A DNA stretch of 64,000 nucleotides from an uncultured Prevotella sp. (GTDB lineage Bacteria; Bacteroidota; Bacteroidia; Bacteroidales; Bacteroidaceae), in NCBI GenBank assembly GCA_902800365.1, contig CADCEF010000006.1:62001-126000 (forward strand). The letters run 5' to 3'. Positions 17,804 to 25,430 of this stretch are shown here, one piece after another. The position numbers were made by a program, and so were the translations under genes. Within the stretch, counting starts at the first letter, position 1. Each line of letters starts with the position of its first letter. The notes beneath the pieces are model-generated. The model was given only the letters and a program-made list of their open reading frames with translations. It did no database searches and had not been told where the DNA came from.

Positions 17804-18748
17804 ATGAAAGAAATGTATACAGCCAACGAGAATCGTTACGATAATGGTATGAAATATGAGCGTTGTGGACGTTCAGGTGTGTTGCTGCCTAAGGTTAGCC
17901 TTGGTTTCTGGCACAACTTTGGTAGTGTTGACCCCTACGAACGTAGTCGTGAGATTACCCACTACGCATTCGATCATGGCATCACCCACTTCGATCTGGC
18001 CAACAACTATGGCCCCGTCTATGGATCGGCCGAAGAGACTATGGGCCGACTGATGGACGATGACTTCCGCCCCTATCGCGATGAGCTATTCATCTCTACC
18101 AAAGCAGGATACGATATGTGGCCTGGACCTTATGGCGAATGGGGCAGCCGCAAGTATCTGATGGCGTCGCTCGACCAGAGTCTCAAGCGCATGCATTTGG
18201 ACTATGTCGACCTTTTCTACAGCCATCGTTTCGACCCTGATACACCAATGGAGGAGACTCTGCAGGCCCTAGTGGATATCGTTCGTGCAGGCAAGGCATT
18301 ATATATTGGTATAAGCAACTGGCCTCTTGAACCACTACGCTTTGCCACCAAGTATCTTAAGGATCGCGATGTACCTCTACTTATCTATCAGGGCAAGCTG
18401 AATATGCTGAATCGCGAACCTATCGAGCAAGGCATACTCGATTTCTGCGCTCAAGAGGGCGTAGGCTTTATCGCCTTCTCGCCCTTGGCCCAGGGCTTGC
18501 TTACAGATCGCTATCTCGACGGAATCCCATCCGACTCACGCATGTCGAAGGGCAAGTTCCTAAAAGAGTCGATGCTCACTCCAGAGCTCCTGGCCCAGCT
18601 CCGCGAATACAACGCCCAGGCCCAGAGCCAAGGCAAAACCCTAGCTGAGTCAGCCCTCGCCTGGATACTATCCCAAAAGGGTGTAACCTCAGTCCTAGTA
18701 GGTGCCAGCAGCACCTCCCAACTAGAAAAGAACCTCCGCTGTTTATAA
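17804..18748 (+). CDS. Aldo/keto reductase, YghZ-like, with short C-terminus
   Basis: 314 residues of a cytosolic AKR barrel close to YghZ (L-glyceraldehyde 3-phosphate reductase) and Kv-beta proteins: MKYERCGRSGVLLPKVSLG, FDLANNYGP with the catalytic Asp/Tyr, the lysine in FISTKAG, and DLFYSHRFDPD with the His. The NADPH-binding end GVTSVLVGASSTSQLEKN is present, but the protein stops nine or fewer residues later. YghZ-type proteins usually have about 25-30 more residues forming the last helix, so this copy looks C-terminally truncated. A palindromic element begins 17 nt beyond the stop, suggesting that the end was altered by an insertion or deletion. Activity is uncertain. Confidence 0.8.
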   Translation: MKEMYTANENRYDNGMKYERCGRSGVLLPKVSLGFWHNFGSVDPYERSREITHYAFDHGITHFDLANNYGPVYGSAEETMGRLMDDDFRPYRDELFISTKAGYDMWPGPYGEWGSRKYLMASLDQSLKRMHLDYVDLFYSHRFDPDTPMEETLQALVDIVRAGKALYIGISNWPLEPLRFATKYLKDRDVPLLIYQGKLNMLNREPIEQGILDFCAQEGVGFIAFSPLAQGLLTDRYLDGIPSDSRMSKGKFLKESMLTPELLAQLREYNAQAQSQGKTLAESALAWILSQKGVTSVLVGASSTSQLEKNLRCL

Positions 18749-18764
18749 CGATTAATACCAGTAA

Positions 18765-18808
18765 TATTTCCCACGTGTGGTAGAAATAACTCCCACACGT
18801 GGGAAATA
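18765..18808. repeat. Perfect palindrome of the TTCCCACGTG type
   Basis: A 16-bp perfect inverted repeat, 18765-18780 with 18793-18808, 12-nt loop, core TTCCCACGTGTGG. A T-rich run follows on the plus strand, so it may also terminate the aldo/keto reductase transcript. The core resembles the palindromes inside the acyltransferase gene at 42110-42168. Confidence 0.8.
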
Positions 18809-18822
18809 ATTTTTCTACGTGT

Positions 18823-18883
18823 GATAGCCGTAACATATCTAGGGGATTGGTTACGGATATCTGGTAGATAGATTACGGCAATC
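18823..18883. repeat. Imperfect hairpin in the same gap
   Basis: 18823-18841 (GATAGCCGTAACATATCTA) is largely complementary to 18865-18883, about 16 of 19 positions. It is non-coding and lies between two other inverted repeats. Confidence 0.5.
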
Positions 18884-18919
18884 TCATTGAAAGCTTACTC
18901 CAGAATTATTCACGAAATG

Positions 18920-19091
18920 GAGAAACAGGGAAACAGGGAAAACGGGAATCGGGTTGGTTTTAGTTTTGAACGGGGAAAGCTGATAAATAGATAAATGATA
19001 CGATTATTAATTATATTATTTATATACTTATCTATAAGTTTCTGCCGTTTTTAAACCATACTGATTCCCTGTTTCCACGTTTCCCTGTTTC
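18920..19091. repeat. About 170-bp imperfect inverted-repeat element
   Basis: The left end has GAAACAGGGAAACAGGG (18922-18938) followed by AACGGGAATC. The right end is the inverse: CTGATTCCCTGTTTCC then CGTTTCCCTGTTTC up to 19091. Interior segments around 18951-18973 and 19045-19060 also pair, and the centre is very AT-rich. It looks like a non-autonomous miniature inverted-repeat element or a large RNA hairpin. No open frame is present in the 18749-19097 gap. Confidence 0.55.
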
Positions 19092-19097
19092 TATTTT

Positions 19098-20549
19098 CTA
19101 CAGCAACGTGTGGCCTAAGTCGTGCTGCTGGCAGATGGTGACGATTTGCTGGATGAGCTGGTCCATCTTGGGCACCTGGGCTACGTAGTAGGTGGGATAG
19201 TCGGGGCTCAGGACTACCAGGTTCATTGCCTTGATGCGGATGCCGTAATGGCGCTCGAGCATATAGCGATACATATTCTGCTGGATGCAGTAATGGTAGA
19301 ACGAAGTATCGGGCAGGCTGATGCCGTTGTGGCTCATCTTGCCTCTGAAACCCTCTACTATGGGCTGGCCTTGGGCGTTGACAACCTTTGACGAGCGCTT
19401 CCAGTCGTAGATGGTAAACTCGCCATCATCGTTCTGACATATCAGGTCGATGGTGCCAGCTATGTTAAGGTCTTTATCGTAGACGGGCCACTCCTGGCGA
19501 TAGGGCTCTATCTGGTAGTCTCGGATAAAGTGGAGGAAGTGCAATTTCTCTTGTTCCACGCTAACCACCTCTGTCTCAGAGCCAAACTGCAGTTTGCACT
19601 CTGTCTCAAAGAATCCCCGCTGAAAATAGTTTTCTGTCTGCAGATGTACAAAGGTGCCTACCTCACTGGCCAATCGGCCTGCCTTGGCCCACTTGTCGAG
19701 ACTCTCTTCAACGGGTGTGCCTTTGTATCGCCACTGGTTTTCGGCCTGAGACAAGGCCTGAAACTCGTCGAAGAAATAGGATATCAGCGCGCTTACTGAC
19801 AGCATGCGCTTTATACCTTTATATATATATATGTGCTCGTCGGGCTCAAAATCGATGTCGGCATCCTGAGCGTAGCGGCCTGCATCGCGAAAGGTGGTCA
19901 TCTTTTCGAGCATATCTGCGGTCTTGTCGAATGGCTTAACCAGCTGTTTGCACTTAAGCTCATCGGCATCGAGGGCATAGCGGTCGGTTATCCACTGCTT
20001 GTCTTCGCCAGCAATCTTCTGCCAATAAGCCATCTTAAGAGCTTCGTTACGGCTCCAGCGTGCCACAGGGAAGGGCACTGATGTGAAGACATGCTGAGAG
20101 GCAGTATCGATATCGGCCATCATTGCAGAAACAAGCTCCACCAGAAAGTCGGCACAGATGCTGGGCTCCTGAACTATCTGCTGAGCAGCAAGACGAACAA
20201 CAGTCCACCCATGACGATTAAGAAGATTATCGCGAAACAAATCGCCACACGACACGTAGTGGATAGGCTCGCGAGTAGACTTCTGGTAAGGCTCGTCTAT
20301 CTCAACATCGATACGCACTTCAGGTCTGTCGGCCACTACCAGCGCCAAATCAGGGTAATAAGGTGGCTGCTTATCGGTAGTGATGATGCAGGCATTAAGT
20401 ACGCACTCCACCCCTGCAGGCAGTTTTGCTGATAGTTCGCAAGCAAACTGCTGCTCGTGAGTACCAGGTTTTACAAGTGGGTGGCGGCGATATGGATATG
20501 TAACGGTTCCCTTTGCCGGGAAACTTATGATAGGGTATTCTGCTTTCAT
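19098..20549 (-). CDS. Two-domain PD-(D/E)XK nuclease-like protein
   Basis: 483 residues from the chosen start MKAEYPII. The frame is open 12 codons further upstream, but a -7 promoter element (20555-20562) overlaps that extension, so the downstream ATG is preferred. Counting from the longer frame, the C-terminal half is RecB-like: GTFVHLQTE (His314, Glu318), AGTIDL (Asp380) and IYDWKRSS (Asp394, Lys396). The N-terminal part has a second nuclease-like core, PDLAL (Asp79), IDVEIDEPY (93-100) and RDNLLNRHGWTVVRL (118-132), resembling Vsr/DUF559/DUF2726 folds. It is likely cytoplasmic and DNA-acting; role unknown. The gene stands alone, followed by repeats. Confidence 0.75.
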   Translation of the reverse strand: MKAEYPIISFPAKGTVTYPYRRHPLVKPGTHEQQFACELSAKLPAGVECVLNACIITTDKQPPYYPDLALVVADRPEVRIDVEIDEPYQKSTREPIHYVSCGDLFRDNLLNRHGWTVVRLAAQQIVQEPSICADFLVELVSAMMADIDTASQHVFTSVPFPVARWSRNEALKMAYWQKIAGEDKQWITDRYALDADELKCKQLVKPFDKTADMLEKMTTFRDAGRYAQDADIDFEPDEHIYIYKGIKRMLSVSALISYFFDEFQALSQAENQWRYKGTPVEESLDKWAKAGRLASEVGTFVHLQTENYFQRGFFETECKLQFGSETEVVSVEQEKLHFLHFIRDYQIEPYRQEWPVYDKDLNIAGTIDLICQNDDGEFTIYDWKRSSKVVNAQGQPIVEGFRGKMSHNGISLPDTSFYHYCIQQNMYRYMLERHYGIRIKAMNLVVLSPDYPTYYVAQVPKMDQLIQQIVTICQQHDLGHTLL

Positions 20550-20554
20550 GGGTG

Positions 20555-20562
20555 CAAAAGTA
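20555..20562 (-). promoter_or_regulatory. Promoter -7 element of the nuclease gene
   Basis: TACTTTTG on the minus strand, five bases before the ATG at 20549, which implies a leaderless or near-leaderless mRNA and decides the start codon. Confidence 0.65.
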
Positions 20563-20589
20563 CTAAAAAAGAGGGAGAAAAACAAAAAA

Positions 20590-20610
20590 CCAAGAGCGAA
20601 ATGCTCTTGG
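20590..20610. terminator. Terminator after the rubredoxin gene
   Basis: Stem CCAAGAGC / GCTCTTGG with loop GAAAT. The minus-strand transcript continues as T-rich sequence, so it ends the DUF4254-GT9-rubredoxin operon. A T-run also follows on the plus strand. Confidence 0.85.
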
Positions 20611-20627
20611 CTTTTTTATTTTTGTTG

Positions 20628-20783
20628 TTACTCGGGCTTGAAGCTATCTTTGCCTACACCACAGATGGGGCAAACCCAATCATCGGGGATATCCTCAAAT
20701 GCTGTTCCTGGAGCGATTCCGCCATCGGGATCGCCTTCTGCTGGATCGTAAATGTATCCGCAAACTTCACAAACGTACTTCAT
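20628..20783 (-). CDS. Rubredoxin
   Basis: 51 residues, starting [20 protein letters not shown] and ending [15 protein letters not shown]. The two CxxC(P)xCG knuckles (Cys5, Cys8, Cys38, Cys41) bind one iron. The size is that of classical rubredoxins, small cytoplasmic electron carriers often serving oxygen or peroxide detoxification in anaerobes. It lies 14 nt after the GT9 gene and directly before a terminator, so it is the last gene of that transcript. The link to the glycosyltransferase is probably only transcriptional. Confidence 0.95.
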   Translation of the reverse strand: MKYVCEVCGYIYDPAEGDPDGGIAPGTAFEDIPDDWVCPICGVGKDSFKPE

Positions 20784-20797
20784 AATAGTTTTTGTTT

Positions 20798-21850
20798 TTA
20801 GTTATTAATAAGGGTTATTATTCTCTCAACAATCCGCTCTGGCGGAATGTTCTGTAAGCAAGCATAATCGCCACGCTGGCAAGGCTTGTTGCCATAAATG
20901 CTGCATGGGCGACATTCCAGATCAATTTGGATAACATTCTCAGGATCCTGATTATATCCCAGGAATCCAGCCATAGGATGAGTAGCACCCCAAACGCTAA
21001 CCACAGGGATTCCTGTGAGCGAAGCAAGATGCATATTGGCAGAGTCCATTGAGAGCATTACGTCGAGGTGGCTCATCAGTATAAGCTCACTATACATATC
21101 CCCACAATGCTTGCCAACCCATACACACTGGCGATATTGTGCACACCACATCTGGTAGTATTTCTCCTCTTCCTCACCACGTCCGAAAAGGAAGAAACGG
21201 CCTTTAGGGTACTGCTGTATAAGTCGGTATAAAACCTGCTCCATCAGTCTGGGAGGATAAATCTTACCCTCGTGGGCTGCAAACGGAGCAATACCTATCC
21301 ACTGCTCGAAACTCTTCTTTGGACCGAATATTGCAGGCAGCATATTAAGATTTCCGCCCTCAGGTGGGAAGATGGAACGGAACTGCTTCAAGTCAACAGG
21401 ATAGCCCAAGCGCTCAAATACGGCTGCATAGTTCTCGAACGATGTTGGCAGCTGAGTTCTCTTTTCTAATTTGCCAGAAATCAACTTGCGACGCTGACTG
21501 CGGTTTTTAATCAGATGCTCTACACGATATCTGCCCAGATTGAATCGCAGACGAAGATACTCCGAACGAAGCACATTATGCAAATCGGCCACCTTGGTGA
21601 ACTGCTTGGCTACCAATCGACGATAAAGGGCGTTCAGACCTCTAACACCATGATACTCCTTGCTAACGTCGGCCTCCATAAAGTTAACGTTAGGAGCCAG
21701 ATCATCAAATAACGGACGCGCAAACTTACGACTCAGCACCGTGATACGTATATCAGGATACTGCTGAGCCAGCGACCAGACAACGGGCACCATCATTGCC
21801 ACATCGCCCAGAGACGAGAATCTGATGACCAATATATGCTCTTTCTTCAT
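20798..21850 (-). CDS. Glycosyltransferase family 9 (heptosyltransferase-like)
   Basis: 350 residues. The N-terminus [19 protein letters not shown] and the C-terminal [26 protein letters not shown] are the two signatures of GT9 (WaaC/WaaF type) enzymes, which add heptose or related sugars to the lipopolysaccharide core at the inner face of the cytoplasmic membrane. It follows the DUF4254 gene by 6 nt. In many Bacteroidales DUF4254 and GT9 genes are paired, which suggests a joint role in core assembly. The sugar is not determinable here. Confidence 0.88.
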   Translation of the reverse strand: MKKEHILVIRFSSLGDVAMMVPVVWSLAQQYPDIRITVLSRKFARPLFDDLAPNVNFMEADVSKEYHGVRGLNALYRRLVAKQFTKVADLHNVLRSEYLRLRFNLGRYRVEHLIKNRSQRRKLISGKLEKRTQLPTSFENYAAVFERLGYPVDLKQFRSIFPPEGGNLNMLPAIFGPKKSFEQWIGIAPFAAHEGKIYPPRLMEQVLYRLIQQYPKGRFFLFGRGEEEEKYYQMWCAQYRQCVWVGKHCGDMYSELILMSHLDVMLSMDSANMHLASLTGIPVVSVWGATHPMAGFLGYNQDPENVIQIDLECRPCSIYGNKPCQRGDYACLQNIPPERIVERIITLINN

Positions 21851-21856
21851 TGGCCT

Positions 21857-22462
21857 TTACTTCTGATTATATAAAATAGGATTGGTTGCAGGATCGTTAT
21901 ACATCTTCATCTGGCGATATACCTTCATATAAATACGACCTGCCTCGATATCCTCAAGCAACTGGTCGATGGCCAGCGACAAATCCTTCTGCTGCTCAAG
22001 CAGAACGTCGAGCTTTGCCTTGCATCGTGCAATGTGCTCTGGCTCAGCATCAGTACGATCCACCTGCTCCTGCATATGATAGATCTTAAGAGCCAGAATG
22101 CTCAAACGGTCGACAGCCCATGCAGGACTCTCGGTGTTAAGACGAGCCGAGGGCGATGGCTTAACATGGCTGTATTGCTGACGGAAGAACGAATCTATCT
22201 CCTCAACCAAGTCTGTACGATCCTGATTACTGCGATCGATACGGCGCTTCAAGGCCAGAGCCTCTACTGGGTCGATATGAGGATCGCGGATGATATCTTC
22301 GTAATGCCACTGAACGGTATCTATCCAGCATTTTGTATATAAACTGTATTGAATACTGTCCTTTGTATACGGATTTTTCATGGGCGTATTCACGTCATCG
22401 GTCAGATGATAATCATTTATAGCCCTATTAAAAATTTGATTCGCTTCTGATGTAAATGACAT
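21857..22462 (-). CDS. DUF4254 protein
   Basis: 201 residues, almost entirely helical and charged, with no signal peptide or membrane segment. Landmarks are CWIDTVQWHYEDIIRDPHID and ALKRRIDRSNQDRTDLVEEID, which match the DUF4254 family as I know it. It starts the operon with a GT9 glycosyltransferase and rubredoxin. The biochemical role is unknown; the recurrent GT9 neighbour hints at lipopolysaccharide core synthesis or its control. Confidence 0.8.
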   Translation of the reverse strand: MSFTSEANQIFNRAINDYHLTDDVNTPMKNPYTKDSIQYSLYTKCWIDTVQWHYEDIIRDPHIDPVEALALKRRIDRSNQDRTDLVEEIDSFFRQQYSHVKPSPSARLNTESPAWAVDRLSILALKIYHMQEQVDRTDAEPEHIARCKAKLDVLLEQQKDLSLAIDQLLEDIEAGRIYMKVYRQMKMYNDPATNPILYNQK

Positions 22463-22484
22463 ATCTTATATTAGTTTGATTTTG

Positions 22485-22492
22485 CAAAACTA
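22485..22492 (-). promoter_or_regulatory. Promoter -7 element of the DUF4254-GT9-rubredoxin operon
   Basis: TAGTTTTG on the minus strand, 22 nt before the start codon. A partial -33 (GTTG) lies about 20 nt further upstream. Confidence 0.6.
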
Positions 22493-22637
22493 CAGAAACT
22501 TTTTCAAATATCCAACTAAATTATAAGAAAATCATCATATTTTGCATTTTTATAGCAAACATAATACCTTAAAAGGCTCATTTTTTGCACAAACAACCCT
22601 ATTTTGTGCAATCTAAAGTAAGTTTTTCTTAAAAATA

Positions 22638-22669
22638 TTTGCATAAATGAAAGAAAATGTGTTACTTTG
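22638..22669 (+). promoter_or_regulatory. Promoter of acpP-fabF-rnc
   Basis: -33 TTTG at 22638-22641 and -7 TTACTTTG (one mismatch) at 22662-22669, spacer 20 nt. The untranslated leader would be about 70 nt. The rest of the 22463-22744 gap is AT-rich without a gene. Confidence 0.7.
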
Positions 22670-22744
22670 CACCCGATTTCGGCTTAAGCCGTTAAAAATT
22701 TCAAGATAGCAACATCATTATTAACAAATTAAAGTATTACAATT

Positions 22745-22981
22745 ATGTCAGAAATTGAAAGCAAAGTAAAGGCAATTATCGTAGACAAACTCGGTGTAGA
22801 TGAGGCTGAAGTAAAGGCTGAGGCTAGCTTCACAAACGACCTGGGTGCAGACTCACTGGATACCGTTGAGCTGATCATGGAGTTCGAGAAGGAGTTTGGT
22901 ATTTCTATCCCCGACGATAAGGCTGAGAAGATCGGTACTGTTGGCGATGCTATCGCTTACATCGAGGAGAACGCAAAATAA
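22745..22981 (+). CDS. acpP: Acyl carrier protein
   Basis: 78 residues, strongly acidic. The phosphopantetheine attachment serine is Ser37 in [10 protein letters not shown]. It carries growing acyl chains in type II fatty acid synthesis in the cytoplasm. The order acpP, fabF, rnc is the standard Bacteroidales arrangement. A strong hairpin separates it from fabF, which could let acpP be made in excess. Confidence 0.97.
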   Translation: MSEIESKVKAIIVDKLGVDEAEVKAEASFTNDLGADSLDTVELIMEFEKEFGISIPDDKAEKIGTVGDAIAYIEENAK

Positions 22982-22994
22982 ATTTGTTCACCAA

Positions 22995-23035
22995 CATAAT
23001 GGTTGCTTCAAAATTTTTACGAAGCAACCATTATG
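22995..23035 (+). terminator. Strong hairpin between acpP and fabF (partial terminator)
   Basis: Perfect 15-bp stem CATAATGGTTGCTTC (22995-23009) with its complement (23021-23035), 11-nt loop, then CTTTAAATTA. The weak T-run suggests read-through or mRNA 3'-end protection rather than full termination, because fabF starts 16 nt later. Confidence 0.65.
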
Positions 23036-23050
23036 CTTTAAATTAAGCTT

Positions 23051-24313
23051 ATGGAATTAAAAAGAGTTGTTGTAACAGGTCTTGGCGCAGTAACACCAGT
23101 GGGCAACACTCCTGATGAGATGTGGAATAACCTGCTCAACGGAGTAAGTGGCGCAGCACCTATTACAAGTTTCGATACAACAAATTTCAAAACTAAGTTC
23201 GCTTGTGAGGTAAAGAACCTCAACGTGAACGATTTTCTGGATCGCAAAGAGGCACGTAAGATGGACCGCTACACACAGCTGGCCCTGATTGCTGCTAAGC
23301 AGGCTGTTGAGGATAGCGGCATGGATCTGGAGACAGAAGACAAGAACCGTATCGGTGTGGTTTACGGAGTTGGTATTGGTGGAATTAAGACCTTCGAGGA
23401 TGAGGTGAAATACTATGGTGTTCACGAGGCCGATGGTCCTAAGTTCAATCCGTTCTTCATCCCAAAGATGATCGCTGATATCGCTGCTGGTCAGATTTCT
23501 ATTATGTATGGCTTCCATGGCCCCAACTATATCACAGCTTCAGCTTGTGCATCTTCATCAAACGCACTGGCCGATGCCTTCAACCTGATTCGTCTAGGTA
23601 AGGCTAACGCTATCGTTGCCGGTGGTGCTGAGGCAGCTATCTGCGCTACAGGTGTAGGTGGTTTTAACGCTATGCACGCTCTCTCTACTCGTAACGACGA
23701 GCCAGAGAAGGCAAGCCGTCCATTCAGCGCAAGTCGCGATGGATTCATCATGGCCGAGGGTTCTGGTTGCTTGATTCTTGAGGAACTGGAGCACGCTAAG
23801 GCTCGTGGCGCAAAGATCTATGCTGAGATGGTAGGTGCTGGTATGAGCGCTGATGCTCACCACATCACAGCCTCTCACCCAGAGGGTCTTGGTGCTAAGC
23901 TGGTTATGCAGAATGCACTCGAGGATGCTGGCATGAAGCCAGAGGACATCGACTACATCAACGTACATGGTACTTCTACCCACGTTGGTGATATCTCTGA
24001 GGCCAAGGCCATCAAGGAGGTATTTGGCGATGCTGCCTTCAAGCTCAACATCTCTTCTACTAAGTCAATGACTGGTCACCTTCTTGGTGCTGCTGGTGCT
24101 GTTGAGGCAATGGCTACCGTTCTGGCTGTTAAGAACGATATCATTCCTCCAACAATCAACCACGAGGATGGAGATGAGGATCCTGAGATTGATTACAATC
24201 TGAACTTCACATTCAACAAGGCTCAGAAGCGTGTGGTACGTGCTGGTCTCAGCAATACCTTCGGCTTTGGTGGTCACAATGCTTGTGTAGTATTCAAGAA
24301 GTATGAAACTTAA
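23051..24313 (+). CDS. fabF: Beta-ketoacyl-ACP synthase II
   Basis: 420 residues, full length for KAS II. The catalytic cysteine is Cys166 in ASACASSSN. The first His is in YINVHGTSTHVGD, the Lys and second His in SSTKSMTGHLLGAAGA, and the C-terminus ends with FGFGGHNACVVF. It condenses malonyl-ACP with acyl-ACP during fatty acid elongation. The start of rnc overlaps its end by 11 nt. Confidence 0.97.
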   Translation: MELKRVVVTGLGAVTPVGNTPDEMWNNLLNGVSGAAPITSFDTTNFKTKFACEVKNLNVNDFLDRKEARKMDRYTQLALIAAKQAVEDSGMDLETEDKNRIGVVYGVGIGGIKTFEDEVKYYGVHEADGPKFNPFFIPKMIADIAAGQISIMYGFHGPNYITASACASSSNALADAFNLIRLGKANAIVAGGAEAAICATGVGGFNAMHALSTRNDEPEKASRPFSASRDGFIMAEGSGCLILEELEHAKARGAKIYAEMVGAGMSADAHHITASHPEGLGAKLVMQNALEDAGMKPEDIDYINVHGTSTHVGDISEAKAIKEVFGDAAFKLNISSTKSMTGHLLGAAGAVEAMATVLAVKNDIIPPTINHEDGDEDPEIDYNLNFTFNKAQKRVVRAGLSNTFGFGGHNACVVFKKYET

Positions 24314-25319
24314 TAACATCATTGATAGAATAAAGCTCCCTTTCCGCAAGGAGAAGGAGCTTTTTTCTTCGCTTTATGAGATACTGGGATTCTACCCCCG
24401 CAACATCGAGTATTACAAGATGGCGCTGATGCACAAAAGCATCCGTAAGCGCAACGACAAGGGCAAACCGCTTAATAATGAGCGACTTGAGTTTCTTGGT
24501 GATGCCATACTCGACGCTGCTGTAGGTTATATCGTTTATCAGCATTACGAGGGTAAGCGCGAGGGATTCCTTACCAATACACGTTCCAAGCTCGTTAGTC
24601 GTGAGACGCTTGGAAAGCTTGCCTCAGAGATGCATCTTACCAATCTGCTGCTATCAGCAGGCCACTCTACATCGCACAACAGTTATGTTGAGGGTAACGC
24701 CTTCGAGGCATTGGTTGGAGCCATCTATCTGGATCGAGGCTACGAGGCTTGCCTCCGATTCTTCGAAAAGCAGGTTCTGGGCAAGTATATCGATATAGAT
24801 AAGGTGGCATTCAAGGAGGTTAACTTCAAGTCGAAGTTGCTGGAGTGGAGCCAGAAGAATCGTGTACGTTTGGAGTATAAACTCACAAAGCAGAAGAAGG
24901 ATGAGAACGGAAGCCCTGTTTTCACCTATATGGTACTGATTGAGGGCGTTAGCGGCGAGAGTGGTTCTGGCTACTCTAAGAAGGAGGCGCAGCAGAAGGC
25001 ATCAAAGGATACTCTGCAGAGACTAAAGCGCGAACCTCAGTTTGTTGACGCTGTGTTTGCTGCCAAGACAGCTCGCACCCAGATGGAAGAAGAGCCTGCA
25101 ATGGCTGTACCAAGCACAGAGCAGGAGCAGAACTTCATCATTGAACAGGACACAACTCCTGCTAATGATGCAGAAACCAAGGTTGACGAGAAACAAAACA
25201 ATGTTTCAACAATAGATTTCACTGATAAGGAATTCGACCTTTCAGACATCTCGCACAAAGAGAAAACCCGCGAGGAAATTATTGCTGAAGCAGAGGCCGC
25301 AGCCTTCTCTGAAGACTAA
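24303..25319 (+). CDS. rnc: Ribonuclease III with acidic C-terminal extension
   Basis: 338 residues. The RNase III domain carries the signature NERLEFLGDAILD (59-71) and the second acidic site in NAFEALVGAIYLD. A double-stranded RNA-binding domain follows at about 172-240. After that come roughly 95 extra acidic, Glu/Asp/Thr-rich residues absent from E. coli RNase III (226 residues), apparently disordered. The enzyme cleaves double-stranded RNA, including rRNA precursors. The gene overlaps fabF by 11 nt. A terminator-like hairpin lies in its first 20 codons. Confidence 0.95.
   Translation: MKLNNIIDRIKLPFRKEKELFSSLYEILGFYPRNIEYYKMALMHKSIRKRNDKGKPLNNERLEFLGDAILDAAVGYIVYQHYEGKREGFLTNTRSKLVSRETLGKLASEMHLTNLLLSAGHSTSHNSYVEGNAFEALVGAIYLDRGYEACLRFFEKQVLGKYIDIDKVAFKEVNFKSKLLEWSQKNRVRLEYKLTKQKKDENGSPVFTYMVLIEGVSGESGSGYSKKEAQQKASKDTLQRLKREPQFVDAVFAAKTARTQMEEEPAMAVPSTEQEQNFIIEQDTTPANDAETKVDEKQNNVSTIDFTDKEFDLSDISHKEKTREEIIAEAEAAAFSED
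24332..24366 (+). promoter_or_regulatory. Terminator-like hairpin inside the 5' end of rnc
   Basis: AAAGCTCC (24332-24339) pairs with GGAGCTTT (24356-24363 region), with further TTCC/GGA pairing inside, followed by a TTTTTT run. It lies 19 nt beyond the fabF stop. It could terminate part of the fabF mRNA, or be an RNase III cleavage or autoregulation site, as rnc is autoregulated in E. coli. Confidence 0.5.
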
Positions 25320-25347
25320 GCAAAAGAACATTTTGATAGAAATAATC

Positions 25348-25382
25348 AAAGGGGCAGTTTGAAATAACCAAACTACCCCTTT
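25348..25382. terminator. Bidirectional terminator between rnc and the serpin gene
   Basis: AAAGGGG-AGTTTG pairs with CAAACT-CCCCTTT around a 7-nt loop with one internal mismatch (25355/25375). It is flanked by T-rich sequence on the plus strand and lies between convergent genes. Confidence 0.8.
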
Positions 25383-25430
25383 CTTAGTAAGTAAACCAAT
25401 ACTTTTTTACGACTATAAAACTAATATTAT

